Shown: positions 9,207 to 18,247 of the stretch, piece after piece | Layout of the letters: each line of letters starts with the position of its first letter | Numbering within the stretch: the first letter of the stretch is position 1 | DNA from: Sphingobacterium thalpophilum | Lineage (GTDB): Bacteria > Bacteroidota > Bacteroidia > Sphingobacteriales > Sphingobacteriaceae | Reading direction: 5' to 3' | Assembly (NCBI GenBank): GCA_945868825.1 | Contig: CAMBMM010000003.1 | Span: 124,001-188,000 of the forward strand | Length of the DNA: 64,000 bases | Translations under genes and position numbers: made by a program | The notes under the pieces: model-generated | Told to the model about the DNA's origin: nothing | Databases searched by the model: none | Seen by the model: only the letters and a program-made list of their open reading frames with translations

Positions 9207-9599
9207 ATGAGCGTCTTTTCAAAAATAATTTCGGGAGAAATTCCAGCACATAAAGTTGCCGAAACTGGCGATTTTTTGGCTTTTTTAGACATTAACCCAT
9301 TAGTGGAGGGCCATGTTCTAGTAATTCCTAAAAAGGAAGTGGATTATATTTTTGATATCGACGATGAAACCTACGCCGGGTTGATGATTTTCTCCAAAAT
9401 TGTAGCCGAAGGCGTAAAAAAAGCTATCCCGTGCAAAAAAGTAGGCGTATCGGTTATTGGCTTAGAAGTACCTCATGCGCATGTACATTTAATTCCGATG
9501 AATGCGGTAAGCGATATGAATTTTAGCCGCGAAAAACTAAGCCCAAGTGCTGAACAGCTAGCCGAAACAGCTAAAAAAATCAGAATAGCACTTAGCTAA
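9207..9599 (+). CDS. HIT family nucleotide-binding protein
   Basis: A 130-residue histidine-triad protein of the HinT/Fhit superfamily, which hydrolyses nucleotide phosphoramidates or dinucleotide polyphosphates. It begins SVFSKIISGEIPAHKVAE and contains the triad HAHVHLIPM near residue 91. The partner substrate cannot be told from the sequence. It is co-transcribed with greA and its last 8 bp overlap the end of the convergent ruvC. Confidence 0.92.
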   Translation: MSVFSKIISGEIPAHKVAETGDFLAFLDINPLVEGHVLVIPKKEVDYIFDIDDETYAGLMIFSKIVAEGVKKAIPCKKVGVSVIGLEVPHAHVHLIPMNAVSDMNFSREKLSPSAEQLAETAKKIRIALS

Positions 9600-10158
9600 T
9601 TCGCTTTTCGTTGGCTTTAGCAAAAGCCGCCCAGCCCGAATAACTTTTCCCGCTGTCGCCAGCATCATTTCGCTGAAACGAATGGCAAACAGCTACCGCC
9701 AATCCATCGGTGGCATCTAAAAATTCAGGATTTTCTGTAAATTTTAACAAGCTTTTAAGCATGGCCGCTACTTGTTCCTTGCTGGCATTTCCATTTCCGG
9801 TAATGGCTTGTTTTATTTTTCGGGGCGCATACTCAATAATGGCTAAATCGCGGGCCAAGCCAGCCGCCATGGCCACGCCTTGGGCTCGGCCAAGTTTAAG
9901 CATTACTTGCACGTTTTTGCCGTAAAAAGGGGCTTCAATGGCCAAGCAATCTGGATGATATTGATCAATAATAGCCAAAGTGCGCTCAAAAATGCGTTGC
10001 AATTTCAGCGGATGGTCCGATAAATCGTCTAAGCGGATAACCCCCATGGTAAGCAACTCCATGTTCGATTTCACCTCCTTAATAAGTCCATAGCCCAAAA
10101 TGTTGGTGCCAGGGTCAATGCCTAAAATAATTCTCTCTTTGGCCGCTGTTTTGCTCAT
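9592..10158 (-). CDS. ruvC: Crossover junction endodeoxyribonuclease RuvC
   Basis: Resolves Holliday junctions together with RuvAB. The start at 10158 ([17 protein letters not shown]) is favoured over an ATG three codons upstream; the product is 188 residues. Catalytic acidic residues lie in [12 protein letters not shown] (first Asp), [20 protein letters not shown] (Glu) and [12 protein letters not shown] (C-terminal Asp pair). [19 protein letters not shown] is the usual DNA-binding segment. It is divergent from rnhB and convergent with the HIT gene. Confidence 0.95.
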   Translation of the reverse strand: MSKTAAKERIILGIDPGTNILGYGLIKEVKSNMELLTMGVIRLDDLSDHPLKLQRIFERTLAIIDQYHPDCLAIEAPFYGKNVQVMLKLGRAQGVAMAAGLARDLAIIEYAPRKIKQAITGNGNASKEQVAAMLKSLLKFTENPEFLDATDGLAVAVCHSFQRNDAGDSGKSYSGWAAFAKANEKRIS

Positions 10159-10226
10159 TACCCACAATAATACCCATTTTGTGGCTAAACCAATCTCCTT
10201 GGCTAATTTTTTTCTATCTTCAAGCG

Positions 10227-10826
10227 ATGCTTTTAGCCTACCATCAAGAGAAATTAGTAGAAGCCGGTTGCGATGAAGCTGGTCGCGGCTGTTTGGCCGG
10301 ACCTGTATTTGCCGCAGCGGTTATTTTGCCCAAAAATTTTGAGCATCCCTTACTTAACGATTCTAAGCAATTAAGCGATAAACAACGCTTCGAACTTCGA
10401 GAGGTGGTGGAGGAGCAAGCTTTAGCTTTTGCGGTGGCTCAGGTAGATCATGCCGAAATTGACAAGATTAATATTTTGCAAGCCTCTTTTTTGGCTATGC
10501 ACCGAGCATTAGATCAACTTACCTTACGACCCGAATTTATTTTGGTAGACGGCAATCGATTTAAAAAATACCAAGAAATTCCGCACGAATGCATGGTTAA
10601 AGGGGATGGCCGCTATTTTTCTATTGCGGCGGCTTCCATTTTGGCCAAAACCTATCGAGATGAGTATATGGACAATTTGGCCGCTGAATTTCCACAATAC
10701 GATTGGCTCAACAATAAAGGCTATCCAACCGTTAAACATCGGGAAGCCGTTTTAAAACATGGTTTTTCTGCCTACCACCGCCGAACATTCAAGGTGTCTG
10801 ATCCGCAGTTGTCTATTTTTGGCTAA
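10227..10826 (+). CDS. rnhB: Ribonuclease HII
   Basis: Cleaves RNA in RNA-DNA hybrids and at single ribonucleotides in DNA. The frame is open from 10179, but the ATG at 10227 gives [20 protein letters not shown] with the active-site [17 protein letters not shown] at the expected distance; the product is 199 residues. Other active-site Asp residues are in LVDGN (after [10 protein letters not shown]) and KTYRDEYM. It is the first of three plus-strand genes with gcvT and comB. Confidence 0.95.
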   Translation: MLLAYHQEKLVEAGCDEAGRGCLAGPVFAAAVILPKNFEHPLLNDSKQLSDKQRFELREVVEEQALAFAVAQVDHAEIDKINILQASFLAMHRALDQLTLRPEFILVDGNRFKKYQEIPHECMVKGDGRYFSIAAASILAKTYRDEYMDNLAAEFPQYDWLNNKGYPTVKHREAVLKHGFSAYHRRTFKVSDPQLSIFG

Positions 10827-10868
10827 GGCTTCATTGCTTTTTCGTATTTTCGCACAAATTTATCGCTC

Positions 10869-11951
10869 ATGAATAACACCGCTTTAACCAATACCCACAT
10901 TGCTTTAGGTGCCAAAATGGTTCCTTTTGCTGGATATAACATGCCTGTACAATATGTGGGCATTAACGCTGAACACGAAACCGTGCGCAAAGCCGTGGGC
11001 GTATTTGATGTAAGCCACATGGGCGAATTCATTTTAAAAGGCGAAGGCGCCTTAGAATTGATCCAAAAAGTATGTTCTAACGATGCCTCTAAATTATACG
11101 ATGGTAAGGTGCAGTATGCTTGCTTACCCAATGAGCAAGGTGGTATTGTAGACGATTTATTGGTGTACCGCATGGATGAAAAAACCTACATGTTGGTGGT
11201 TAATGCCTCTAATATTGAAAAAGATTGGGATTGGATTTCGAAATTTAACAGCTTCGGTGTAGATATGAAAAACATTTCTGACCGTACTTCTTTGTTGGCT
11301 GTACAAGGCCCCAAAGCAGTTCAAGCATTACAATCATTAACCGATACCAATTTATCGGCCATGGAATATTACACCTTTGTGAAAGGCACTTTTGCCGGGG
11401 TAGATAATGTAGTCATTTCGGCTACGGGTTATACAGGTGCCGGCGGTTTTGAATTGTATTTTGATAACGAGCATGCCGATAAAATTTGGAAAGCCATTTT
11501 TGAAGCAGGTGCTCCCTTTGGCATTCAGCCTATTGGCTTGGGCGCTCGTGATACCTTGCGCTTGGAAATGGGCTTTTGCTTATACGGAAACGATATTGAC
11601 GATACGACCTCTCCACTAGAAGCTGGTTTAGGTTGGATTACGAAATTCACTAAAGATTTTGTGAATTCGAGCAATTTAGCGGCTCAAAAAGAAGCTGGAT
11701 TAAAAAAGAAATTAGTTGGTTTTGAAATGATAGACCGGGGTATTCCTCGTCACGATTACGAAATTTGCGATGCCAACGGAAAGGTTATTGGCAAAGTAAC
11801 TTCGGGTACACAATCCCCTTCTTTACAAAAAGCCATTGGCTTGGGTTATGTGCAAAGCGATTTTGCGAAGGAAGACACCGAAATCTTCGTCAACATTCGA
11901 GAGAATTTAGTTAAAGCCCAAATAGTTAAATTCCCATTTTACAAAGGCTAA
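10869..11951 (+). CDS. gcvT: Glycine cleavage system aminomethyltransferase (T protein)
   Basis: Transfers the methylene group from the lipoylated H protein to tetrahydrofolate, releasing ammonia. The 360-residue product has [20 protein letters not shown] at the start, the folate-binding region [27 protein letters not shown] and [12 protein letters not shown]. Length and order of motifs are those of GcvT rather than the related YgfZ. No gcvH or gcvP is in the window. It is followed by comB after 9 bp. Confidence 0.96.
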   Translation: MNNTALTNTHIALGAKMVPFAGYNMPVQYVGINAEHETVRKAVGVFDVSHMGEFILKGEGALELIQKVCSNDASKLYDGKVQYACLPNEQGGIVDDLLVYRMDEKTYMLVVNASNIEKDWDWISKFNSFGVDMKNISDRTSLLAVQGPKAVQALQSLTDTNLSAMEYYTFVKGTFAGVDNVVISATGYTGAGGFELYFDNEHADKIWKAIFEAGAPFGIQPIGLGARDTLRLEMGFCLYGNDIDDTTSPLEAGLGWITKFTKDFVNSSNLAAQKEAGLKKKLVGFEMIDRGIPRHDYEICDANGKVIGKVTSGTQSPSLQKAIGLGYVQSDFAKEDTEIFVNIRENLVKAQIVKFPFYKG

Positions 11952-11960
11952 GAAAGCGGC

Positions 11961-12674
11961 ATGCAGCAACGAAAATTAGAAGTTTGCCTTAGCCCGGCGC
12001 TATTACATTTACACGATATTCGCGAAAGCATTGTGGTGGTTATTGATATTTTTAGAGCCACCTCATCTATGTGCTACGGTCTGGCTAACGGTGCCGAAGC
12101 CATCATCCCAGTAGCATCGGTAGAGGCTTGCCGTTCGTATGAAGATACCGACTATTTATTGGCCGCCGAGCGTAATGGCGAAGTAGTGGCCGGTTTTGAT
12201 TTTGGCAATTCGCCCTTTTCCTATACCGCCGAAAAAGTGGCGAATAAAACTATTGTGCTCACCACCACCAACGGCACCCATGCAATTAACGAAAGTCGCG
12301 AAGCAAAGAAAGTGGTGATTGGCTCTTTTTTAAACTTAGGTGCGTTGAGTACCTGGTTAAAAACACAACCAAACGATGTATTGCTACTCTGTGCCGGCTG
12401 GAAAAATAAGGTGAATTTAGAAGATAGTTTATTTGCCGGGGCGCTAGCTTATCACCTAAAAAATGAAGCCTATAAATTAGATGATGCAGCTATTTTAGTG
12501 GCCGATTTGTACGACTTAGCTCAAGGCGATTTAAAAGAATTCATGAAAAAAACATCGCACAGCGAACGTCTGAAAGAATTGAATATTGAAGCAGATATTG
12601 CCTTTTGCTTGCAAACCGATGTGGTGGATACCATCCCGATATTGGATGGCGATCGTTTGGTGAAATTGGGTTAA
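11961..12674 (+). CDS. comB: 2-phosphosulfolactate phosphatase family protein
   Basis: ComB hydrolyses 2-phosphosulfolactate to sulfolactate, a step of coenzyme M synthesis in archaea; the role in Bacteroidota is not established. The 237-residue product has VVVIDIFRATSSMCYGLANG, AERNGEVVAGFDFGNSPF, TTTNGTHA and CAGWKNKVNLEDSLFAGALA, all ComB family motifs. A link to sulfonolipid (capnine) synthesis through sulfolactate is possible but is inference. It follows gcvT by 9 bp and its stop overlaps the end of the convergent MazG-like gene by 4 bp. Confidence 0.85.
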   Translation: MQQRKLEVCLSPALLHLHDIRESIVVVIDIFRATSSMCYGLANGAEAIIPVASVEACRSYEDTDYLLAAERNGEVVAGFDFGNSPFSYTAEKVANKTIVLTTTNGTHAINESREAKKVVIGSFLNLGALSTWLKTQPNDVLLLCAGWKNKVNLEDSLFAGALAYHLKNEAYKLDDAAILVADLYDLAQGDLKEFMKKTSHSERLKELNIEADIAFCLQTDVVDTIPILDGDRLVKLG

Positions 12675-13000
12675 GGTTTCAGCTTTTCGTTATCCTGATG
12701 CCGATTGGCATCTCTTTTGGTTTTTTTCTCCAAATTTTGTTGTAGTGCTTCGGTGAGATTCACACCCGTTTGGTTAGCCAAACAAATGAGCACAAACAAT
12801 ACATCGGCCAATTCATCGCCTAGTTTCGCCTCTTCCTCGGCATTTTTAAACGATTGTTCGCCATATTTTCGGGCCATAATGCGGGCCACTTCGCCTACCT
12901 CTTCCATTAAAATAGCGGTATTGGTGAGTTCGTTAAAATACCTTACACCGGTCGTTTTAATCCATTGGTCTACGGTGGCTTGTGCTTCTTCTAGGGTCAT
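12671..13000 (-). CDS. MazG-like nucleotide pyrophosphohydrolase
   Basis: Small all-alpha NTP pyrophosphatase (109 residues) that hydrolyses (d)NTPs to monophosphates, probably house-cleaning. The metal-binding helices read MEEVGEVAR (EExxE type) and DELADVLFVL (ExxD type), the MazG/dUTPase superfamily signature. A highly charged tail follows. It lies 2 bp after dtd on the same strand, so the two are cotranscribed. Exact substrate unknown. Confidence 0.85.
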   Translation of the reverse strand: MTLEEAQATVDQWIKTTGVRYFNELTNTAILMEEVGEVARIMARKYGEQSFKNAEEEAKLGDELADVLFVLICLANQTGVNLTEALQQNLEKKTKRDANRHQDNEKLKP

Positions 13001-13002
13001 TT

Positions 13003-13455
13003 TTATTCTTTGTTTTGGGTATCCATAAGAATGGTTACCGGTCCATCGTTAAGTAAACTAATTTTCATATCGGCTCCAAAAATCCCCATTTCCACTTTCG
13101 AGTTGCATTGTTTTTCTAATTCCGTTTGCATGAATTCATACAAAGGAATGGCTTTCTCTGGTCGAGCGGCACGAGTAAAGCCCGGGCGATTACCTTTTTT
13201 GGTTTGCGCAAAAAGTGTAAACTGAGATATGAGCAAAATGCGTCCTTTAATATCGAATAGGCCGAGGTTCATTAAGCCTTGTTCATCAGAAAACACCCGC
13301 ATATTGGCTATTTTTTGCGCCAGCCAAATCGCATCCTCGGTGGTATCGGCATCTTCAATACCTAACAATACTAAAAAACCGGCCTCAATTTCCCCGGTAA
13401 TGGTTCCCTCTACGGTGCAAGAGGCTTGGCTTACTCGTTGAATGACTGCTCTCAT
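13003..13455 (-). CDS. dtd: D-aminoacyl-tRNA deacylase
   Basis: Removes D-amino acids (and glycine) mischarged on tRNA, a proofreading step of translation. The 150-residue protein begins MRAVIQRVSQASCTVEG, has the catalytic SQFTLFA (Thr) motif around residue 79 and the cross-subunit Gly-Pro motif NDGPVTI near the C-terminus. Length is standard. Its start abuts the stop of rsgA (13455/13456), indicating translational coupling. Confidence 0.96.
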   Translation of the reverse strand: MRAVIQRVSQASCTVEGTITGEIEAGFLVLLGIEDADTTEDAIWLAQKIANMRVFSDEQGLMNLGLFDIKGRILLISQFTLFAQTKKGNRPGFTRAARPEKAIPLYEFMQTELEKQCNSKVEMGIFGADMKISLLNDGPVTILMDTQNKE

Positions 13456-14376
13456 TTATATTCGGGTTTCGTTTCCGTGGTAGATGCTTAAATAACTATC
13501 GTATCGGCTGGGCTCTATATCGTCTGCTTCTAAGGCTTTTAGTACCGCACAGCCGGGTTCGTTAATGTGTTGGCAATTGTGAAATTTACAATCGCTCATT
13601 CGAGATCTAAATTCTGGAAATAAACGACCGAGCTCCTGAGGTAAAAGATCAAATACACCCAATTCTCGAATGCCGGGGGTATCAATTAAAAAACCGCCAA
13701 AAGGTAGCGGATGCATTTCAGCAAAGGTGGTTGTATGTTGGCCTTTATCGCTCCAATCGGATATGGCACCGGTTTTTACATCGGCATCTGGCAACAAGGC
13801 ATTAATTAAGGTCGATTTTCCTACGCCCGAGTGGCCGCTAATGAGGCTCACGTTATCTTTAAGCAAGGCTTGTATTTGGCTAATGTTGGTACCTTCCAAC
13901 GCCGAAACTTCGTAGCAGGCATAGCCCAATTGGGTATAAATTTGTTTGTATTTCGCTAAAATTTCTAAGCCCTCATCACTAAATAAATCGAGTTTATTAA
14001 AGATGATTTTTGCCGAAACTTCATAGGCCTCGGCAGTAACCAAAAAGCGATCGATAAAGCCCAAAGAAGTTCGGGGAGAAGCTAGGGTAACCACTAAAAA
14101 AGCTTGATCGAGGTTGGCTGCAATTATTTGTGCCTGTTTAGAAAGGTTTACCGATTTACGAATGATGTAGTTTTTGCGTTCGTGTAAATGGGTAATAATG
14201 CCCGTTTCTTGGTCGGGTTCGAGTTCCACATCTATCCAATCGCCAACGGCAATGGGGTTAGTGGTTTTAATCCCTTTCAAACGAAATTTACCTTGTATGC
14301 GGCACGACACGGTATCACCAGATTCGGTTTGAATTTGGTACCAGCTTCCGGTTGATTTGATAACGAGTCCTTTCAC
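13456..14376 (-). CDS. rsgA: Ribosome small subunit biogenesis GTPase RsgA
   Basis: Circularly permuted GTPase that acts late in 30S assembly. The 306-residue product has an N-terminal OB fold (about 1-70), then the permuted GTPase motifs in the order NKLD (G4), SGHSGVGKSTL (G1) and DTPGIRELG (G3), and a C-terminal zinc knuckle with CKFHNCQHINEPGC. This order is diagnostic. It heads the rsgA-dtd-MazG run on the minus strand. The 67 bp upstream holds nothing evident. Confidence 0.96.
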   Translation of the reverse strand: MKGLVIKSTGSWYQIQTESGDTVSCRIQGKFRLKGIKTTNPIAVGDWIDVELEPDQETGIITHLHERKNYIIRKSVNLSKQAQIIAANLDQAFLVVTLASPRTSLGFIDRFLVTAEAYEVSAKIIFNKLDLFSDEGLEILAKYKQIYTQLGYACYEVSALEGTNISQIQALLKDNVSLISGHSGVGKSTLINALLPDADVKTGAISDWSDKGQHTTTFAEMHPLPFGGFLIDTPGIRELGVFDLLPQELGRLFPEFRSRMSDCKFHNCQHINEPGCAVLKALEADDIEPSRYDSYLSIYHGNETRI

Positions 14377-14443
14377 AATACTATTTCAACAAAAATATGA
14401 AAACATTACATAAAGATTTTACAACCATGGTGCTAGCGTTTAG

Positions 14444-15010
14444 TTATTGTAGCCGTTTGGTTAAAAGCGCTTCTATATTTTTAAAAAATTGATTGGGTTT
14501 TAGGCTTCGCCAGGAGATTTGGTCTAGTTCTCCGCCAAAGTTGAGGTAATAATCGATGTTGTTCCGTTTAAACTCATCTATTACGTGTTCGCGAAAGTTG
14601 ATGGCGGCTATCCAGCCATCTTCTACTTCCTGGAACCATTCTTCGTAATAGCAATCGTCTGAAGAGTGGAAATTAAGTACGTTTTCGCCGATGAGAATGA
14701 ATTTATTGAGGCCTTCGTCCACCATGAGGTCTAAAATTTCTCGTTTTAAAAACATGATGTCGTTGTGAAGGGCGTCGTTCCATTCGCCAATTAGTTCTAT
14801 GATGACGTAACCCTGTTCATAATCTGCAAATAATACTTTTAGATAGAGGGTTTGGGAGCCAAAGAAATCCCACTGCGGGTGGATGAGGTAATTGTAAATC
14901 TGCTTGTCGTAGGTAAATTCGCTATACACTGTTTCGTAAAAAGGCGAACGGGGGTCTTCAGCGGCAATATAGTCGTCACGCCAGCGGTAATAGGGTTCTA
15001 ATTCGTGCAT
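14444..15010 (-). CDS. Conserved protein of unknown function downstream of murQ
   Basis: The 188-residue product (start MHELEPYYRWRDDYI at 15010) is acidic and rich in Tyr, Trp and Phe, with no signal peptide, membrane segment or motif I recognise. The frame is open a further 17 codons upstream, but that would overlap the murQ stop; the ATG at 15010 lies 5 bp after murQ, so the two genes are likely coupled. The composition resembles soluble cytosolic proteins. I do not assign a function; a role with murQ in cell-wall recycling would be guesswork from position only. Confidence 0.8.
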   Translation of the reverse strand: MHELEPYYRWRDDYIAAEDPRSPFYETVYSEFTYDKQIYNYLIHPQWDFFGSQTLYLKVLFADYEQGYVIIELIGEWNDALHNDIMFLKREILDLMVDEGLNKFILIGENVLNFHSSDDCYYEEWFQEVEDGWIAAINFREHVIDEFKRNNIDYYLNFGGELDQISWRSLKPNQFFKNIEALLTKRLQ

Positions 15011-15014
15011 GGTT

Positions 15015-15827
15015 TTAGCCCCTGTTTCTGAAACCATCGCAGGCTCTGCGCACATTGCCAAACTGATCGAGTAATTGTCTGGCTTTTTCTTCGCTTACGC
15101 CTAATTCTTGTACTACCATGGCAATGGCTCTACCCACCAATTTATGGTTGCTGAGTTGCATATCTACCATTTTATTTCCTTTTACTCGGCCTAAACGTAT
15201 CATCACGGCTGTGCTAATCATGTTGAGCACGAGTTTTTGTGCGGTACCCGATTTCATGCGGGTAGATCCGGTTACAAACTCGGGGCCTACCACCACCTCC
15301 ACCGGAAATTGCGCTTGGACAGCAACGGGGCTTTGTGCATTGCATACCACACAGCCGGTTAATAGACCGGCCGCATTGGCTTGTTTTAGGCCACCAATAA
15401 CATATGGGGTACGGCCCGAAGCCGCAATGCCAATTAGCGTATCGCTGGTGTTTGGTTGATAAGTAGACAGATCTTTCCAAGCTTGCTCGGCATCATCTTC
15501 GGCAAATTCTACGGCTTTGCGTATGGCGGTATCGCCACCGGCAATAAGACCAATTACCAAATCGAAGGGTACGCCATAAGTAGGCGGACATTCGGAGGCA
15601 TCTACCACACCTAAGCGACCGCTGGTGCCTGCTCCAATGTAAAATAAACGGCCACCGGCTTGCATACGAGGCACAATGGCTTCTACCAAGGCTTCTAGTT
15701 GCGGAATGGCTTTCTCTACCGCCAAAGGGACGGTTTTATCTTCCTGGTTCATACCTCTCAACAAGTCGTGAGTAGACATGATATCTAGGTTATCGAAATG
15801 TGAATCTTGTTCGGTACTCGGTTTCAA
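15015..15827 (-). CDS. murQ: N-acetylmuramic acid 6-phosphate etherase
   Basis: Cleaves the lactyl ether of MurNAc 6-phosphate to give GlcNAc 6-phosphate and D-lactate in peptidoglycan recycling. The 270-residue SIS-domain protein has FYIGAGTSGRLGVVDASECPP (phosphate-binding loop and catalytic Glu), GIAASGRTPYVIGGL and GPEFVTGSTRMKSGTAQKL. Length is at the short end of the family (about 270-300). The frame lies within a longer open stretch and the ATG at 15827 gives a normal N-terminus (the conserved DLLRGMNQED). The neighbour downstream is unknown. Confidence 0.95.
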   Translation of the reverse strand: MKPSTEQDSHFDNLDIMSTHDLLRGMNQEDKTVPLAVEKAIPQLEALVEAIVPRMQAGGRLFYIGAGTSGRLGVVDASECPPTYGVPFDLVIGLIAGGDTAIRKAVEFAEDDAEQAWKDLSTYQPNTSDTLIGIAASGRTPYVIGGLKQANAAGLLTGCVVCNAQSPVAVQAQFPVEVVVGPEFVTGSTRMKSGTAQKLVLNMISTAVMIRLGRVKGNKMVDMQLSNHKLVGRAIAMVVQELGVSEEKARQLLDQFGNVRRACDGFRNRG

Positions 15828-15917
15828 GTTAATGGAGCTTTGAGATACGTAAAAATGAGAATATTATCCCAAAGCTGAAAGGTTTGATTGATTTAAAAGA
15901 ATTCCTTTTTTGCTTGT

Positions 15918-18128
15918 TTAGAGTAAAATTTCAAAGCCTGCAGTTATCAATCTGGGTAAGCCTACACGAATACCTTCGGGCCGTCGGGTGCTTATGTAGC
16001 GTACATTGCCTATATTTTTCGCAGCTATATACGCACTAATTTTTCGTTTTGGCAATTCATAAAATAAATTAAAATCTGTGATTACACGACTTCCTATTTT
16101 ACCGCTACGCCCATTTGCGCTAGATGAAATGCTATTCAATTCATCGGAAAACTGAGAGCTGATATAATTTGTTGCCAGTTTGAAACCTATGCCTTTTTCT
16201 GGGCTGTAACTTATGGCTGAGTTGATCATTACTCGGGGTGAGTAGGGTACTTGATAACCCTTTACGTTGATCGTGCTACCGTTTGCTGGTATAAATCGGT
16301 TGGCATTGTAATAGGCGTTTTGAAAAGTAGCATTGCTCTCTAGCTTGATGGAGTTTTTTGTACCTAATAAAGGCGAAAAATCAAATTTAAAACCAGCTTC
16401 AATTCCTTTATGCATGGTTTTTCCGCCATTTACTATGCCAGCTGCGTTGGTGTTTCCGGATGAAACCGACACCGGGATAAGTTGATTCTCGAAATCCATT
16501 GCAAATGCGGTGCATTCAAGGTCTAGAAATTCCCCTAATTTAAATCGAGTGCCAATTTCGTAGTTCATACTTAGGACGGCATCTATATTATATGAATAAC
16601 CGCTAGTGTTTATAGCATCTTTAATTCTTGGTGGTGCAAAGCCTTTATGTAGGCCAGCAAAAAATTGCAATTTTTCCGACCAAGCATAATTCACACCAGC
16701 CCCAGGAATAATGCTTTGCACTCGATTGTTAGCAACCAAATTGGTATCGCGAACAAGAACTTGATTATTTAGGGTGAATCGTCCTCTTAAAATTTGACGC
16801 TCATAATTAAAGTTTTCATAACGGACCCCCATGTTAAGTGATAATTTTTGGGTAAGGTTTATTTTATTCTGGGCATAAAAGCTCACAGCATGCCCACGTC
16901 TTACTTCGCTATCACGCATATCGCCGGCAGAGGCATCGGCTTTTTGTCCAATGATAAATTGTTCTTCAGCCTGTTCATACAAGTAGCGCACGCCGCTTTG
17001 CAATTCGTTTTGGGTATTAAACAGTGTATATGCCCACTTTAGTTGTGGTTCAATACCTGCTACCCTAAAATTTCTATTGCGGTTGCCGCTTGAATTTAAC
17101 ATGTAAATTGCTCCATTGCTAACAGACGGGTCACCCCAAATCTGACCGCTTTTATTACTTGCTAAAGCGTTAAAGGTAAAATCTTGCCTTTGAAAATTTC
17201 TGGATATCGTATAGCCAAAAGCAGTAGTTTGTATATTCAACCGTGGGTTTACATACAGTTTATGTGTGGCACTTATAGCGTACCTTTTTACTGGTAATCT
17301 ATCTAATGGAGCTAGTTGTGTATAATCTTGGCCACCTGCATCAAACATGGTTTGGGTTAAGCCAATGTATGTTGAATTTGATAATTCATGATACAAACCT
17401 ATTTTTAAGCCAAGGCTAGAACGTTGGCTAGTTTGCAGTTTAATTTTGGCTGACAAATCGTTTACCTGAAACCAGGTTGGGCCCAGATTATTGGCTCTTT
17501 TGTGTAAGTAGCTTACTAAAAATCCCACCTTACCTAAGCTGTTGCCATAGCTCCATAAGCCAGAGAAAATTCCGCCCATGCCTCCCGATAATTTCATGCG
17601 TATTTGCTCCTGAGCTGGGGGATCGAACGTGAACATGTTTATTACGCCACCTGTAGTTTGTGGACCAAAAAGTATTTGACCGCTTCCCTTTACAACCTCT
17701 ATGCCGGCCATTTTATCAATGGAGGGGCTAAAATATAATTCCGGTTCGCCGTACGGGCCTAAGGCTATAGGAATCCCATCTTCTAAAACCAATACATTCC
17801 GACTTCTGTCGGGGTCTAAGCCTCTAATGCCAACATTGAGCCTTAGTCCGGCTCCTTCTTCATCTACCACATTTAGGCCGGGTAGTTTTCTTAATACCTC
17901 ATTGCTAGTTAATGCGGCAGTTTGCTTGAGTTCTTTCGGGTCAATTAAGCTTAGCGATCCGGGTACCTGTGTAAATAGTCGATCTTTTTTACCAATAATG
18001 ACTACTTGTGGCATCTCCTTCCGAATGCTATCTGATTGTGATGTAGCAGATTGCAATTTTTTTTCTTGTGCATTTAGACGGCTAAAGGCCGCTACTAGTA
18101 AAAAAAAGAACAATAGTGTTCTACCCAT
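15918..18128 (-). CDS. TonB-dependent receptor, FecA-like (ferric siderophore/citrate type)
   Basis: Outer-membrane 22-stranded barrel with a plug domain (736 residues). The signal peptide ends near residue 20 (FSRLNA-QE). The plug (about 40-170) reads TSNEVLRKLPGLNVVDEEG, NVGIRGLDPDRS, LEDGIPIALGPYGEPELYF and IEVVKGSGQILFGPQTTGG, a sequence pattern typical of FecA-like receptors. There is no SusD partner or FecR/sigma pair nearby, and no N-terminal signalling or carboxypeptidase-like domain. Iron is the likely cargo, supported by a palindrome over the promoter (18189-18205), but the ligand is inference. Confidence 0.88.
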   Translation of the reverse strand: MGRTLLFFFLLVAAFSRLNAQEKKLQSATSQSDSIRKEMPQVVIIGKKDRLFTQVPGSLSLIDPKELKQTAALTSNEVLRKLPGLNVVDEEGAGLRLNVGIRGLDPDRSRNVLVLEDGIPIALGPYGEPELYFSPSIDKMAGIEVVKGSGQILFGPQTTGGVINMFTFDPPAQEQIRMKLSGGMGGIFSGLWSYGNSLGKVGFLVSYLHKRANNLGPTWFQVNDLSAKIKLQTSQRSSLGLKIGLYHELSNSTYIGLTQTMFDAGGQDYTQLAPLDRLPVKRYAISATHKLYVNPRLNIQTTAFGYTISRNFQRQDFTFNALASNKSGQIWGDPSVSNGAIYMLNSSGNRNRNFRVAGIEPQLKWAYTLFNTQNELQSGVRYLYEQAEEQFIIGQKADASAGDMRDSEVRRGHAVSFYAQNKINLTQKLSLNMGVRYENFNYERQILRGRFTLNNQVLVRDTNLVANNRVQSIIPGAGVNYAWSEKLQFFAGLHKGFAPPRIKDAINTSGYSYNIDAVLSMNYEIGTRFKLGEFLDLECTAFAMDFENQLIPVSVSSGNTNAAGIVNGGKTMHKGIEAGFKFDFSPLLGTKNSIKLESNATFQNAYYNANRFIPANGSTINVKGYQVPYSPRVMINSAISYSPEKGIGFKLATNYISSQFSDELNSISSSANGRSGKIGSRVITDFNLFYELPKRKISAYIAAKNIGNVRYISTRRPEGIRVGLPRLITAGFEILL

Positions 18129-18158
18129 CTCTTATTTAGATTAATTATAAATAATATG

Positions 18159-18205
18159 CGAACATAGCACAGAAATTTATAAGAATCAAATTATTTAGAA
18201 TAATT
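18159..18205 (-). promoter_or_regulatory. Promoter and overlapping palindrome upstream of the FecA-like receptor
   Basis: On the minus strand a TTTG (plus CAAA at 18187-18190) is followed after 20 bp by TATGTTCG (plus 18159-18166), close to the Bacteroidota -33/-7 consensus. A palindrome AATTATT-TAG-AATAATT at 18189-18205 overlaps the -33 box. Its AT-rich form and size fit a Fur-family operator, which would give iron repression, but this is inference. The receptor ATG is about 24 nt beyond the expected start of transcription. Confidence 0.5.
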
Positions 18206-18247
18206 CTTAATAATATGAGACTAAAATGAAAAAGAAATTAAAACGGG

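Noticed and set aside
9592-9599. Overlap of the HIT and ruvC genes as a possible annotation error
   Set aside because: Both ends encode normal C-termini; an 8-bp convergent overlap is common in compact genomes.
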